Assembly (NCBI RefSeq): GCF_964340395.1
Contig: NC_135563.1
Span: 19,329,651 to 19,391,650 of the forward strand
DNA: 62,000 nt
Direction of reading: 5' to 3'
Origin: Glandiceps talaboti
Taxonomy: Eukaryota > Hemichordata > Enteropneusta > Spengelidae
This document shows, piece by piece, positions 10,242 to 40,770 of the stretch; within the stretch, counting starts at the first letter, position 1, and every line of letters starts with the position of its first letter. The notes under the pieces were generated by a model. That model was given only the letters and a program-made list of their open reading frames with translations. It made no database searches and was not told the origin of the DNA. A program made the translations under genes and the position numbers.

Positions 10242-13200
10242 ATGGCTTGTAAACTAGAGCAAGAAGCAACATTACTTGGTCACCAAGATCGCGTTTGGCA
10301 GGTTGCGTGGAACCCAAAGGGTACATTGCTCGCATCATGTAGTGGCGGAGGGGACAAAACAATACGAATTTGGGGCAAGGAGGGTAAGTGAGCTTACAGC
10401 TGTGCATATGATCTCTATAAATGACTTTGACCAAACAAATAGCAAGGACCCTGAAGAATATCAATGAATGTTATGTAACATAGGATTTGTAGATCTAGAT
10501 CTTGCGTATTGCAAAGTGGGACCTCTCACTGAATCCATCCAAGGATGTACATTTAATAGTGTGGTCAGTGTGATGCTATGTGACTATCTCCCTTACATCC
10601 ATGCTCTGAGTAAGGATCCATCAAAGCATCAACGTCAATATAAATAGACCACAAAATGGGTAGCATTACATTACCACATTACCACTTGCTGTTGGTTGGT
10701 TTGTTTGTTTGTTACCTTTTTTTTCTGTATGTTTTTGTGAAATTTTTGAAGTGTATGAGCTGGTTCTCGAAATTAATCATTATTATGATTATTATTATCT
10801 TTGCACTACCATATGTACATCATACATGTAGCTGCAATAATTGTAGCATTTGCTGTGATTTTGAGGATTTTTTTGTTCTGTTTTTGTGGGTTTTTTTTTC
10901 ATTCTGATGTTTAACTTGAAGCAAATGCTACAATTCCTGTAATGTAAACACAATTAAATGGAAGCAATTCAGATCTGATTCACAAAGTTGTGTGGATAGT
11001 ATGCTGACATCTCACTCACATTTTCAACATGATCTCGTCTATTTGAGTTTGCCCAGCAGGAATTGTAGCGTTTGCTTCCAGTTAAACATCGGAATAAGAA
11101 AAGCACAAAAACCAAAGAAAAAACCCTCAAAATCACAGCAAAGGCTACAATTATTACAGCTAATCATACATGTACCCTTTACTTTCCACAGGTTCTAATT
11201 GGGTTTGTAAGACAATTTTAGCAGAGGGCCATCAACGTTCAATAAGGTCAGTGGCTTGGTCACCTTGTGGTAATTTCCTGGCATCTTGCAGCTTTGATGG
11301 CACCACATGTATTTGGAGCAAAGCAAGTGGTGAATTTGAATGTACTGCAACATTAGAGGGACATGAAACTGAAGTCAAGTCTGTGAGTTGGTCAGCTTCA
11401 GGATCTCTGCTTGCTACATGTGGTCGAGATAAAACTGTGTGGGTGTGGGAAGGTAAGTTGTTTCTTATATGTAAACAATGTAAATAACCTGGTTATTTGA
11501 GCTCCAGTAGTTGTAACAATTATGCAAATGACATGAAATAACAATAAGTGAAGACTACGTTTGATAAAAATGCTGGCATATCATTAAATTAAAAGCAAAA
11601 CACAGGGTGAGGGGAGTTGAAAATCTTGTAAAATTCAAATGAGAAAAGTGAATGATTTATTTTATAGTATGTTGCTCCTAATCATCAGGACACTAGTTTT
11701 CCGAAAGTAGCATGATAATTACAAAAGGGGTTATCTTATTCTGACAGCAAAGAGTTGCTTGTTTAGTATTATTACCATAGTAAGTACAGTAGACACAAAC
11801 AGTACTCATTGACAAATTACTTAAATATACATCATTATTGTTTGTAGTCGGAGACTTACCTACTTGTATCTGACTTAACATACTGGCTTGACAGTATAGC
11901 CCAGAGACTTGGCTATCTGACTTGATATACTGGCTTGACAGTATAGCCCAGAGACTTGGCTATCTGACTTGATATACTGGCTTGACAGTATAGTCCAGAG
12001 ACTTGGCTATCTGACTTGATATACTGGCTTGACAGTATAGTCCAGAGACTTGGCTATCTGACTTGACATACTGGTTTGACAGTATAGCCCAGAGACTTGG
12101 CTATCTGACTTGACATACTGGCTTGACAGTATAGCCCAGAGACTTGGCTATCTGACTTGATATACTGGCTTGACAGTATAGTCCAGAGATTTGGCTATCT
12201 GACTTGACATACTGGTTTGACAGTATAGCCCAGAGACTTGACTATCTGACTTGACATACTGGTTTGACAGTATAGCCCAGAGACTTGGCTATCTGACTTG
12301 ACATACTGGCTTGACAGTATAGCCCAGAGACTTGGCTATCTGACTTGACATACTGGTTTGACAGTATAGCCCAGAGACTTGGCTATCTGACTTGACATAC
12401 TGGCTTGACAGTATAGCCCAGAGACTTGGCTATCTGACTTGACATACTGGCTTGACAGTATAGCCCAGAAACATGGCTATCTGACTTGACATACTGGTTT
12501 GACAGTATAGTCCAGAGATTTGGCTATCTGACTTGACATACTGGTTTGACAGTATAGCCCAGAAACTTGGCTATCTGACTTGACATACTGGCTTGACAGT
12601 ATAGCCCAGAAACTTGGCTATCTGACTTGACATACTGGCTTGACAGTATAGCCCAGAAACATGGCTATCTGACTTGACATACTGGTTTGACAGTATAGTC
12701 CAGAGATTTGGCTATCTGACTTGACATACTGGTTTGACAGTATAGCCCAGAGACTTGGCTATCTGACTTGACATACTGGCTTGACAGTATAGCCCAGAAA
12801 CATGGCTATCTGACTTGACATACTGGTTTGACAGTATAGCCCAGAGACTTGGCTATCTGACTTGACATACTGGCTTGACAGTATAGCCCAGAGACTTGGC
12901 TATCTGACTTGACATACTGGCTTGACAGTATAGCCCAGAAACATGGCTATCTGACTTGACATACTGGTTTGACAGTATAGTCCAGAGATTTGGCTATCTG
13001 ACTTGACATACTGGTTTGACAGTATAGCCCAGAAACTTGGCTATCTGACTTGACATACTGGTTTGACAGTATAGCCCAGAGACTTGGCTATCTGACTTGT
13101 CATACTGGCTTGACAGTATAGCCCAGAAACTTGGCTATCTGACTTGACGTACTGACTCAACTGGCTGACATTGTCAAGCAAGATAGCTAAGTTTCTGAGC

Positions 13201-14030
13201 TGACATTGTTACAAGCGATTATACCAAGTATTCATACTCTGTTTTAAACATGTAACTACATTGTACAGGTACTACCTGACAGTGGGGTAGTGAGAATTGA
13301 TCAAAATTATACCCTGTATTTATGACAAATTCTGTTTTAACTTTTCAGTGGACCATGATGATGAAGACTATGAATGTGCAAGTGTTCAACATGAAATACA
13401 CACTCAAGATGTCAAAAGTGTTGTGTGGCATCCTTCTAAAGAGGTACGCAGTGTCTTTTCTAAAACATTAGGTACTTCAGTGTGAGAGGGATCAGTGATA
13501 CAGTGATACAGTGCCTTGAACCATAACTTTGATAGGGAACTTGCAAACCTGCCATGTTGAATGTTGCATCATGGGAAATGTGATGATAAATACAAATCAA
13601 ATAGTAATGTAAACAATAATGTTACATTGTTTTTAACCACATTTGATCAATTCATAGTCACCCTGAGCACTGTTCGAGATTTATTTTATCAGTAGCTCCA
13701 GATTAGGTATTACAGTAACCACAGAAAATCTCATTGTCCTTTGTGTCTGAGCATGCTCAGTCTGGATTGCAAGTTTCCTATTGGAATCTGTGATGAATAA
13801 ACAAAGCGTACTCTGATAGAGATGATGTACATTGACCACCTAAGTTTAGCAATAGGTATGCATACATAAGATTTACTATATTTTCAATTTATGAATATGA
13901 CTGTAGCAGTATCTTGTCATTTTAATATTTAAATTTTGGGTATATAATGTTCAATATTTGTCTATTTAGAAATTTAAATAAATAACAACATTATAATGAT
14001 AAATCAGTACAGAATACCAAGAAAGGGGAT

Positions 14031-14092
<62 letters not shown>

Positions 14093-16139
14093 TTTATTTC
14101 GAGAACCAGCTCATACACTAAAAAAAAAATCACAAAAACACAGAAAAAATAGACAAAAAAGACTAATTTAGATTAGAGGTCGCTGAGTAGTAATGTACAT
14201 CCCCTGTAAATACACAGTTGTCAAATTATTTAGACAAAATACAAAATCTGAACTTCTGAAGTACTTGTGTAGTTCCAAAACACTCAATTACAGTACAGAG
14301 ATGCAATCATGAACAGATACATTTTTACACATGAAAGGAAAAAAGAAAGAATCAACTTATTGTATACTGGTGACCATGAAAAAGAAGGATTGATAAATCC
14401 CCATCCAAATTTAGTCAGTAAAACACAGTTGTTATTAGACAGTAATATACATTGTGCTGCACTGCTCTCAATGGCCATGCTCCTGCAAATGGGTTGGTTG
14501 GCCCATGTGTGAGGGCGCCCTTACATGGCATAACTTACTGACTACAGGTAAACTTTAGTCACAAAAAGAAAAGGGTCAGTACATATCTTTCTGTTTAACA
14601 TGTAAGTGAAAAATTTTACTTTCCTAGAAAGTCTTCTTTTCCAAGATATCCTAATACTCATTCATCATGTTTTGGTATTTTATTTTTATCTAGGTTTTAG
14701 CATCAGCTGGTTATGATGACATCATAAATCTTTTACATGAAGAGGAAGATGACTGGAGTTGTTTTGCTACGATGAAAGGTCATGATTCAATAGTTTGGAG
14801 TTTGAGTTTTGATAAAACTGGAGAAAGACTTGCATCGTGCAGTGCTGATAAAACTGTAAAGGTGTGGCAGGAATACCAGCCTGGTAACCAAGAAGGTAAG
14901 TTCTTTGTATTTTACAAGTCTGAAACTTGACACAGATTTGTGAAATTCAAACTGCTGTTGTCTGCAAGAAGTTTAGTAGATAGTGAAATATTGTCACTTT
15001 AGAACAGCAAGTTTAAAATAATTGCTATGTTTCAATTCATCCGATACATGTTATGATCATATACAAGAAGTTGTTGGTCAGATTGAAGAAAGACTACATG
15101 CTTTACTCTTGCTTTTAAAACATTGACTGTTGACTAAATTCCCAGGATTAGGATTAGGATGAGGATTCAGATGAAGTTATGTCAAATATTGTTTTTGTAG
15201 AATTACAATGTCACAGAATCAGAGCATTGTGTGTTTGTCTAATTTTGTTGAAAAATTGCTTTCACTTCAGATTTCAGTAAGAGAGTATAGTCAAAGCAGT
15301 TCAAACATGATTGTATCAGTTTGTCTGATTTAAAGTAAATGAATCTCAAATAAAAGTCCAGATTCCTTAGGAATGATATTCCTTCTTTTTTCCAATCGTT
15401 CTAATTTTAGGGGTTCCTACATCCAATGGATGTTCAACATGGAAATGTGTATGTACAATACAAGGTTATCATGAGAGACCCATCTATGATATTGCATGGT
15501 AAGTCTTGATGTTGTCTATAGTTGTGAAAACTTCTACCATTTGTACTCCTGCTTTTACAAATGTTTTTAAAATAACCCTAAAAGCAAAGAACCCAGGGCA
15601 CAATATATGTTTGTTACTTATCTTAATGATGACACCGGCTAGAAATGAAAATCACCTTTAGCAAAAACTTAAATCAATACAGGGAGTTTTTAGCTATGCA
15701 TGATGTCAAGTCTCGTCATCATTTATATCTAAGATTATTATCATCATGATTTTTCTGGAAAGTGTAATTAAATAATTAATTCCTTGTCTCTGCTACTGGT
15801 GTTGTAAATATTAGCAAAATACCGATTGTAATCATTAACTTTCTCGGAAGAAGAAATCTCCTTATTTTGATAACTTATTTCATCATCTTCTTTGCTCTCA
15901 GGTGTCACTTAACAGGTATCATAGCAACAGCATCAGGTGATGATGGAATTTGCATATTCAAAGAAGACATAACTGTAAATGATCGGCGTAATCAGCCATC
16001 ATTTGACTTGGCAGTGACTTTGAAAAAGGCTCATGATGATGATGTAAATTCTGTTGTATGGAATCCAACAGAAAGTGGATTATTGGCTTCATGTGGTGAT
16101 GATAACTGTATCAAATTATGGAGATTTAAGGATGGATGA
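10242..16139 (+). CDS. CIAO1: CIAO1, cytosolic Fe-S cluster targeting WD40 protein
   Basis: Core subunit of the cytosolic iron-sulfur targeting complex (with MMS19 and CIAO2B/FAM96B), which hands 4Fe-4S clusters to cytosolic and nuclear apoproteins. Six exons: 10242-10383, 11192-11452, 13349-13443, 14694-14895, 15411-15498 and 15902-16139. All junctions are GT-AG and the phases agree (1,1,0,1,2). The product is 341 residues, against about 339 in human. It reads as a seven-bladed WD40 propeller: blade 1 has [16 protein letters not shown], blade 2 [20 protein letters not shown], blade 3 [13 protein letters not shown], blade 4 [15 protein letters not shown] and the last [20 protein letters not shown]. 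The start matches the family N-terminus. Introns carry two opposed fold-back elements, two copies of a retroposon tail and a 1.3-kb minisatellite. A single-copy orthologue with no damage visible. Confidence 0.97.
10716..10801 (+). mobile_element. Retroposon 3' tail (plus orientation)
   Basis: The segment with gtatgagctggttctcgaaa, followed by atcattattatgattattat, matches the reverse complement of 14034-14160 over about 60 bases. A shared unique stretch ending in a short A/T-rich repeat is what SINE or LINE 3' ends look like. It sits in CIAO1 intron 1; the 5' limit is uncertain. Confidence 0.65.
10839..10935. mobile_element. Short fold-back element, copy 1 (CIAO1 intron 1)
   Basis: The ends are exact 16-bp inverted repeats, aattgtagcatttgct at 10839-10854 and its complement at 10920-10935. 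The 97-bp body is similar to the reverse complement of copy 2 at 11061-11152. Confidence 0.8.
11061..11152. mobile_element. Short fold-back element, copy 2, opposite orientation
   Basis: The ends are aattgtagcgtttgct (11061-11076) and the near-complement agcaaaggctacaatt (11137-11152). The body pairs with copy 1, so the two copies form a long inverted repeat with a spacer of about 125 bases. The right end is 40 bases before CIAO1 exon 2. Confidence 0.8.
11453..11868. other. CIAO1: CIAO1 intron 2, 5' part
   Basis: AT-rich intron sequence before the 47-bp minisatellite. I see no feature in it. Confidence 0.6.
11869..13152. repeat. 47-bp minisatellite, about 27 copies (CIAO1 intron 2)
   Basis: The unit is about 47 bp and runs from ctgacttgacatactgg through ttgacagtatagcccagaga to cttggctat. 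Copies differ mainly at a few recurring C/T and G/A positions (gacatac or gatatac, ggctt or ggttt, gagactt, gagattt or aaacatg), and certain variant pairs recur together. There are no unique spacers, so it is not CRISPR-like. It occupies most of the intron between exons 2 and 3. Confidence 0.95.
13444..14693. other. CIAO1: CIAO1 intron 3
   Basis: It contains a fragment near 13520-13600 with the phrase tgttgcatcatgggaaatg that resembles one at about 35600-35650 in CNNM intron 4 (a dispersed repeat), and a minus-oriented retroposon tail with a TAA microsatellite at 14034-14170. No exon signal was recognised. Confidence 0.6.
14034..14170 (-). mobile_element. Retroposon 3' tail with (TAA)n, minus orientation
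   Basis: About eighteen TAA units (14034-14090) are followed by gatttatttcgagaaccagc and an A-rich stretch. Read on the minus strand this is the same unique segment as 10716-10801 followed by a TTA tail. It sits in CIAO1 intron 3, in the opposite orientation to the intron 1 copy. Confidence 0.75.
14896..15410. other. CIAO1: CIAO1 intron 4
   Basis: AT-rich intron of 515 bases with a GTAAGT donor and a TTTTAG acceptor. I see no feature in it. The next intron (15499-15901) is likewise unremarkable. Confidence 0.6.
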
Positions 16140-16186
16140 AAACACTTGAAGCTGAATTTTATCAAACCATGGAGATACACATATTG

Positions 16187-16192
16187 AATAAA
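16187..16192 (+). terminator. CIAO1: Probable CIAO1 polyadenylation signal AATAAA
   Basis: A canonical hexamer 48 bases after the CIAO1 stop codon, followed about 20 bases later by T- and GT-rich sequence. It is the first such hexamer downstream of the gene. Confidence 0.65.
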
Positions 16193-16741
16193 CAAGGGAT
16201 GCCAATTACAGAAACGTTTGTTCTTGTCCCTTGAATTCCTTATTTTGATGGATGTATATGTTCGTATGCCCCAAACATTTATCCTGATTAGCTGTTATCG
16301 ACAACTCAATGCCCAAATTGGGTGCATTGGATCTACTAGTTTTAGAAATGGCAATGTCCATAACTAGTTGATTCTGTGATGCTCAAATATTGCCCAAATA
16401 GCACTGGATGATTTTTGCATCAGGTGTGTCAGTGTCTTTATGAAGAAGAAATATTCAACTTCTTTAAATTTAAATTTTGATGTTAAAGACAGCCATGTTG
16501 GCAAATCATGTGACATGATGAATCATGTGAAAGGAACTCCATGATTGGTCAATTTGTGGTTGGATAATGATAGCTTGCACAATTCAACTATTTAGGAATT
16601 CTGATATATACAGTTATTAAAGTAAGGAGTTCAAGTGATGATGACAACAGATATTATAGTCGGAATCACATGATTATTGGAAATGGGAAAATCACTGAAT
16701 TCTTGAATACTTGAACATAAATTTTATCAGATTATGGAGAT

Positions 16742-17057
16742 AGAGGTGGCAGGTTCAAACCCCACCGCTGCCGTTTTTTCTTTGAATGGCTAGAGTCCTT
16801 TAGCAAGATTTAAACCATGACTGTGCCTCAGTCCACTCAGCTGTATGATTAAGGACCTGGTAGGATAGAGGTTGCAATGTGAATACTTTAACCCTATGCA
16901 CTTATAAAGGCTGCAATCGATTGTATGCTCCCCAGGGAGTTGAAGTATAAAGGGCTGTTGTGCCACTATAGATCCGTGACAGGGGTAATAATTGTAAAGC
17001 GCTTTAAGTACAAAGTGGGAAAGCGCTATATAAAAACCAACATTATTATTATTAGAG
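16742..17057 (+). mobile_element. SINE, tRNA-type head remnant and ATT tail
   Basis: The 5' end contains ggttcaaacccc, which fits a Pol III B box; no A box is seen, so the head is truncated. The middle has a conserved-looking segment (cagtccactcagctgtatga, then acctggtaggat), and the 3' end has aaagcgctttaagtac and aaagcgctatataaa before a short ATT repeat. This tail pattern is familiar from SINEs of many marine invertebrates. It lies downstream of CIAO1. Confidence 0.7.
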
Positions 17058-17927
17058 GAATAAAAAGAATTACTCCTGAACTTTATCTGTGTCCTACAAT
17101 TCTTGATATATTGTACATTGGACAAGTGCAGAACAGTATCCACTAATGGTGACCACTACGTGTGTGAGTCAAGTAGAGGGGTGACCTATATTCCTGGTCT
17201 ATCCCTAATTTATTCTTTGCAATCACAACTGTGCATCTGTTTTCTATCATCAGTTGACATTTATTCATCACTGCCTTGTACATTGATCTGCAAATATAAA
17301 CATATCTTTCATTCTAACTAGCAACCTTAATGGATAGAGATATCACCAGGCAAGAGATACGCTAATGGTGTTTTTGTTATACATGTACGTAATAAGCAGG
17401 TAAATCAACTACTGTATTCTGTAGACTGTTAACCAACCCAAATTGTGGTACAGTGTATGGAAATCTAGTCATGTTTAATCAAATTTCCACTTCTCATCAG
17501 GTTTCCCAAATCAAATGGAGTTGAGAGTGGAATGTCCCTGAGTTGGGTTTCAGGCATACTGAATAAAGTTTGCACCTGATTTGGGGCTTGTGTATACTGG
17601 TGAAGGGATGGTTTGGTATAGTACATATTTCTGTTGCAGTGGTGTGATATAGATAATTCTGAAAGTACAGATAACTTTAATCCTAATCTCCATTCTGTGG
17701 CTCTATTTGATCATTTGGAACCGTGTATTCCACTGACAACAGCTTAGCTTACTTGACATACATGGTTTTCCAGCAGTAAATTCATTGTTTGCTATCAAAT
17801 TAATATATACAAATGGAAGATTCTACTGTCAATGACCATGTGGAATAAAATAAACATTGTATAACACTTTGTTTTTTATGAAGTCCCTTTGTAGCTGTCA
17901 TAAGATTTGGTTTGGCAGCTGTTCTTC

Positions 17928-18006
17928 TGTATGTATGTATGTATGTATGTATGTATGTATGTATGTATGTATGTATGTATGTATGTATGTATGTATGTAT
18001 GTATTG

Positions 18007-18038
<32 letters not shown>

Positions 18039-18122
18039 TGTATGTATGTATGTATGTATTGTATATGACTGTATGTATGTATGTATGTATGTATGTATGT
18101 ATGTATGTATGTATGTATGTTT
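17928..18122. repeat. (TATG)n microsatellite in three blocks
   Basis: Three TATG blocks are separated by two short interruptions containing tattgtatat, about 195 bases in all. The same interruption occurring twice suggests internal duplication of a block. Confidence 0.95.
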
Positions 18123-18464
18123 ATTGTTGCCATGGTCAAAATCTCATCAGACATTCTTAAAATCTATGACCAAAGATAATCTCAAACTGCTTGTTATAGC
18201 TTGTCCCCATCTATTTATGAAAATGTCCATACACACTGTCATAAATCCGAAGTGTTTAAATTTTCAGTGTTTTTGACTCCAGATCTGAACTGTTACATGT
18301 AATATAATTATATGCCATCTGCCTTTGGTTGACCCTCTGTACCGGTACTTATTGACTTATTTTAATGTGTTAACCTTATGTTAGCTATACCATTGCTTTG
18401 GGTTTTGTGTATCTACATTTAAAAAGTACAGTGAATAAAATAACTAACTAACTATGTATGTATG

Positions 18465-18505
<41 letters not shown>

Positions 18506-18685
18506 ATGTGTATCAATTTCTATGTATGTTATAGGTACTTATGTGTCTGTGTGTATATGTACATATGTACATGCATTAATGGGTTATGTGAATGTTGTGT
18601 GTTTGTGTTTATATATTGGCTTGAAAATTAGCTATCGTCTGGCATCAATATTATTATAGGTTATCAATTTTTTTAGGTGTGTGCT

Positions 18686-18770
18686 AGTCTTGCTGCTAGA
18701 CGTTCGGGCTTTCTTTCGATAATATAAGCGAACGAAGTTCGCAGTGAGGGCTTGCTCGGATGTTCCATCA
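18686..18770. mobile_element. Truncated copy of a dispersed fold-back element
   Basis: It begins agtcttgctgctagacgttc and matches the first half of the longer copy at 25330-25487 almost base for base, ending near gatgttccatc. The right half is absent. Confidence 0.75.
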
Positions 18771-18784
18771 CAGGGAGCTCAGAC

Positions 18785-19130
18785 TCAGTTAGTTTTGTTT
18801 ACAAATATAAACAAACAAGTAAACAAACAAACAAAACACAAACAAGTAAAAACCAAAGAAATAAACAAGTAAACAAACAAATAAACAAACAAACAAACAC
18901 AAACAAACTACCCGACACAAGAGTAGATACATACATGAGTAAACAACACCAAACCAACGAACAAACACAACCCCCCCCCCACATGGTCACATCTGGAAAT
19001 CAGTTAGTTTTGTTTACAAATATAAACAAACAAGTAAACAAACAAAACACAAACAAGTAAAAACAAACAAACAAACACAAACTAACTAACTAACTACCCG
19101 ACACATGAGTAGATACATACATGAGTAAAC
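18785..19130. repeat. Duplicated AAAC-rich block
   Basis: The phrase cagttagttttgtttacaaa followed by AAAC-type repeats occurs at 18785 and again at 18999. Each is followed by cccgacaca, then gagtagatacatacatgagt (near 18909 and 19096). It is a tandem duplication of roughly 200 bases with internal expansion. Confidence 0.85.
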
Positions 19131-19772
19131 GACTTTTCCGTAAGGCAGAAAGCATTTTCTTTGTCGATGCTGGCAAGATGTGAATAAAATGTCCTCTCAA
19201 AAATATCATGAAGTATAAAGCGCGCGCGCAAAAAAATGAAGTTTTCAGTCTAGATCAGACATAAATTGTCGGATAGGCCGACACGCGGTTTCTCCGAGAT
19301 TGTTCCGCGGAATCAACTTACCTTGATGATCGACCTTTATATGCCAACTATTATCTTTTACGGATACTGCCATTTGTTCAGTGGGTGTTTTCGGCCTTCG
19401 TCACACATTTTTAAGTTAAGATAACCTAGAAAAAATGTTTTTCAATGCTGAAACATCTATAAAATACAACACAAACGGACGGGGAATTAGAGCCTATGCT
19501 ATTAGTATTAACATGCAAGTTTTAGGCCTCTCGCGATGGTCTTCAAGTCGGGACAAATTGTTCGTGACTTCATACATTTCTTTCAACTCAACATTTACGT
19601 TAGTTGTCTGAATAACTCTTACTCGCTAGCAACATAAAACATATGTACAGGGCATATGTACGAATATCTTGTATGAATATTTAGATTGTCATCGTGAGTT
19701 CAAGTTGAGCCCACATAATGGAGCGCGCATATCGCATACATGATATATGAGTCACCTACTTTCGCAACGTTA

Positions 19773-19782
19773 GTCACGTGAC
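19773..19782. promoter_or_regulatory. CLEAR/E-box palindrome GTCACGTGAC before CNNM
   Basis: An exact 10-bp palindrome ending 21 bases before the CNNM start codon. GTCACGTGAC is the published CLEAR consensus bound by MiT/TFE factors (TFEB, TFE3, MITF); USF and other bHLH-Zip proteins also bind the CACGTG core. The position implies a core-promoter or 5' UTR site. Confidence 0.65.
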
Positions 19783-19803
19783 TGTCAAGCAGGTTTACCC
19801 AAC

Positions 19804-38741
<18,938 letters not shown>

Positions 38742-40326
38742 CAGTAAGATAAGACTGACCACACTCTTGCTTTAAAACATGGCCAGATACAAGTGAAATG
38801 AAATGTTTTCATTAGTGGTAGTCACATACTGTGTATGCATTAAATTGACTTGTCCAGGCAATATCTCTACCCATACATAATTTATCAAAATGAAGAAGAG
38901 TCTTAGCTTGAGAACGTATTCTCAGTAAATTATTATTGAAACCAATCTATAAAAAATGTGTATTGGTTGGATGGGTTGGGTGTTAGGTAGGGTCATACAT
39001 TTATCAGTGTGCAAATGTATTCACATTTTGAAATTTCTAAATTCAAATATCTGCTGATCTAGGTATCCGTATTTTGTCAAACATACCTTTAAATAAATTG
39101 AACTTTCCACTATCTAAGATACTGTAATTGGAATTATTGTTACCTGACATAGAATTGGACTCCCTAGGCAAGAAATAATTATCAATCAATTTTCTTGTTG
39201 ACACCATGACTTTCACGCCACATGCAACAGATTCATTAATCAAGGGATAAGAATAAGTCTGCCTTCTTACCAGTATATATTTTGACCCTCTAATATGAGG
39301 TAAATGCAATAACAGGAACAGAGAATTAATCGCAAATGTTCACATTAATATTAGGATTGTTATGGCACCTATGGTATACTGAACCGATGGCATACCTTCC
39401 AGCCTTCTAAATCTCGCCAATGAATTGTTTGTTAGAAGCACAGAAAACAGTGTATGGCCAAACAGTAGTGAATTGCAAATATATAAAGTGCTATGCTTTT
39501 CAACTGTTGATTACCTCAAGTACCCAACAAATCTAGGTCAATTTGACCCTCTCCAACCCTTGATCAATTTGACCCTCTCCACCCCATTAAATGGAATAAC
39601 CTCACATTCTGTATAAAGAACCGTTTAGATTGTACCACTTACAGTTTATACAGGGGTGAACAGGCTGTTGCCACTAGGAGGTAGTCAGATTTTCACAGTA
39701 TCTGGTCATGATAGATGTGTGGCTCAGGGGCCAAGAAACAGCAATATATTGAAATGTGGAGAGTTAACCAGGCAATATTGGATTGATTATCAGTAGGTAG
39801 AAACACTTTCAAAATATACAATTGCCACTTGTACTTAAAAAATGATGAATTCTAAACCGTGTGTATGTGACATGGAAGTGTTAGGAACAACACGAATGTT
39901 TATCAGTAGGACCAATTAACCAAAACTTTGAGTGTTATTTAAATAAAATCTCTGTTAATAGTCAGATAGTAAAGTTAAATAAATATACATTGTATGTAAA
40001 AAAAAAAAGTCATGACATAGAATCCTCTTTCATCTATAGCATATGAACTTGACCAAGATGGTTGAGGAAATCTGCTGAAATACTGATAGGTTCAGTTGTA
40101 AACTTGAACTCAAATCCTCCTAAATTTATATATTCTAGTTGTTTGATTGCACTCTGAAATCCTTTTAGACTATAAGAATACTCCTCGTGAAATTTATCTG
40201 AATTTGGAACAGAACTTCCAAATATCTCATACTTGAATTCTTCCATTTTTCTTGTCAAAATGTCAATTGAAGTTTATGTTACAGTTCAAGAATCACTTTG
40301 TGGTTGGTGTCTGAGTAGCTCAGTGC

Positions 40327-40770
40327 TAACACTCGGTTGGCACTAACACCTCACCAGTATGTAAGTTAGACCCACAGTTGGCAGACACTAACACTTTATC
40401 AGTATGTGTTAGTATTATAGTAACTGGAAGGGTTAATGCCGGCACTAATCCTGTGTTAACACCAAGTTAGACCCATGCAAACAGTTGGCTGACACTAACA
40501 CCTTACCAGTGTGTTAGCAACTGGAAGGGTTAATGCCGGCACCAGTCCCATGTTAACACCAGGCTAAATCTCTGCTAACAGTGGGTTGGTACTAACACCT
40601 TACCAGTGTGTTAGTAACTCACCGGAAGGGTTAATGCCGGCACCAGTCCTGTGTTAACACCAGGCTAGAGCTGTGCTAACACCTCACCAGGATGTGTTAG
40701 AAATTGCAAGTGTTAGTGCCAGCACCAGTCCCAGGCTAGGCCAGTGTCGACACCAGGCTAGCAAATCAGA
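40327..40770. repeat. Minisatellite of about 100 bp, about four copies
   Basis: Units share gaagggttaatgccggcac, tgttaacaccagg and ctaacacctcaccagt. Lengths vary from about 97 to 107 bases and later copies are more degenerate. Confidence 0.88.

Larger units (their letters stand above)
17058..19803. other. CIAO1-CNNM intergenic region
   Basis: No gene recognised. It holds a TATG microsatellite, a TG dinucleotide tract (18467-18504), a truncated fold-back repeat (18686-18770), a duplicated A/C-rich block (18785-19130) and then more GC-balanced sequence with several CG dinucleotides (about 19215-19320), which may belong to the CNNM promoter. Confidence 0.55.

Noticed and set aside
11869-13152. 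CRISPR-like regular array
   Set aside because: Units are contiguous 47-bp tandem copies with no unique spacers, inside an animal gene intron.
16742-16775. tRNA gene
   Set aside because: Only a B-box-like segment is present; no A box, no cloverleaf and no anticodon arm. It is explained by the SINE head.
17857-18276. Met-Tyr-Val-Cys and Tyr-Ile-His-Thr repeat open frames over TATG tracts (here and at the other tracts)
   Set aside because: Tetranucleotide repeats without stops give long frames on both strands automatically.
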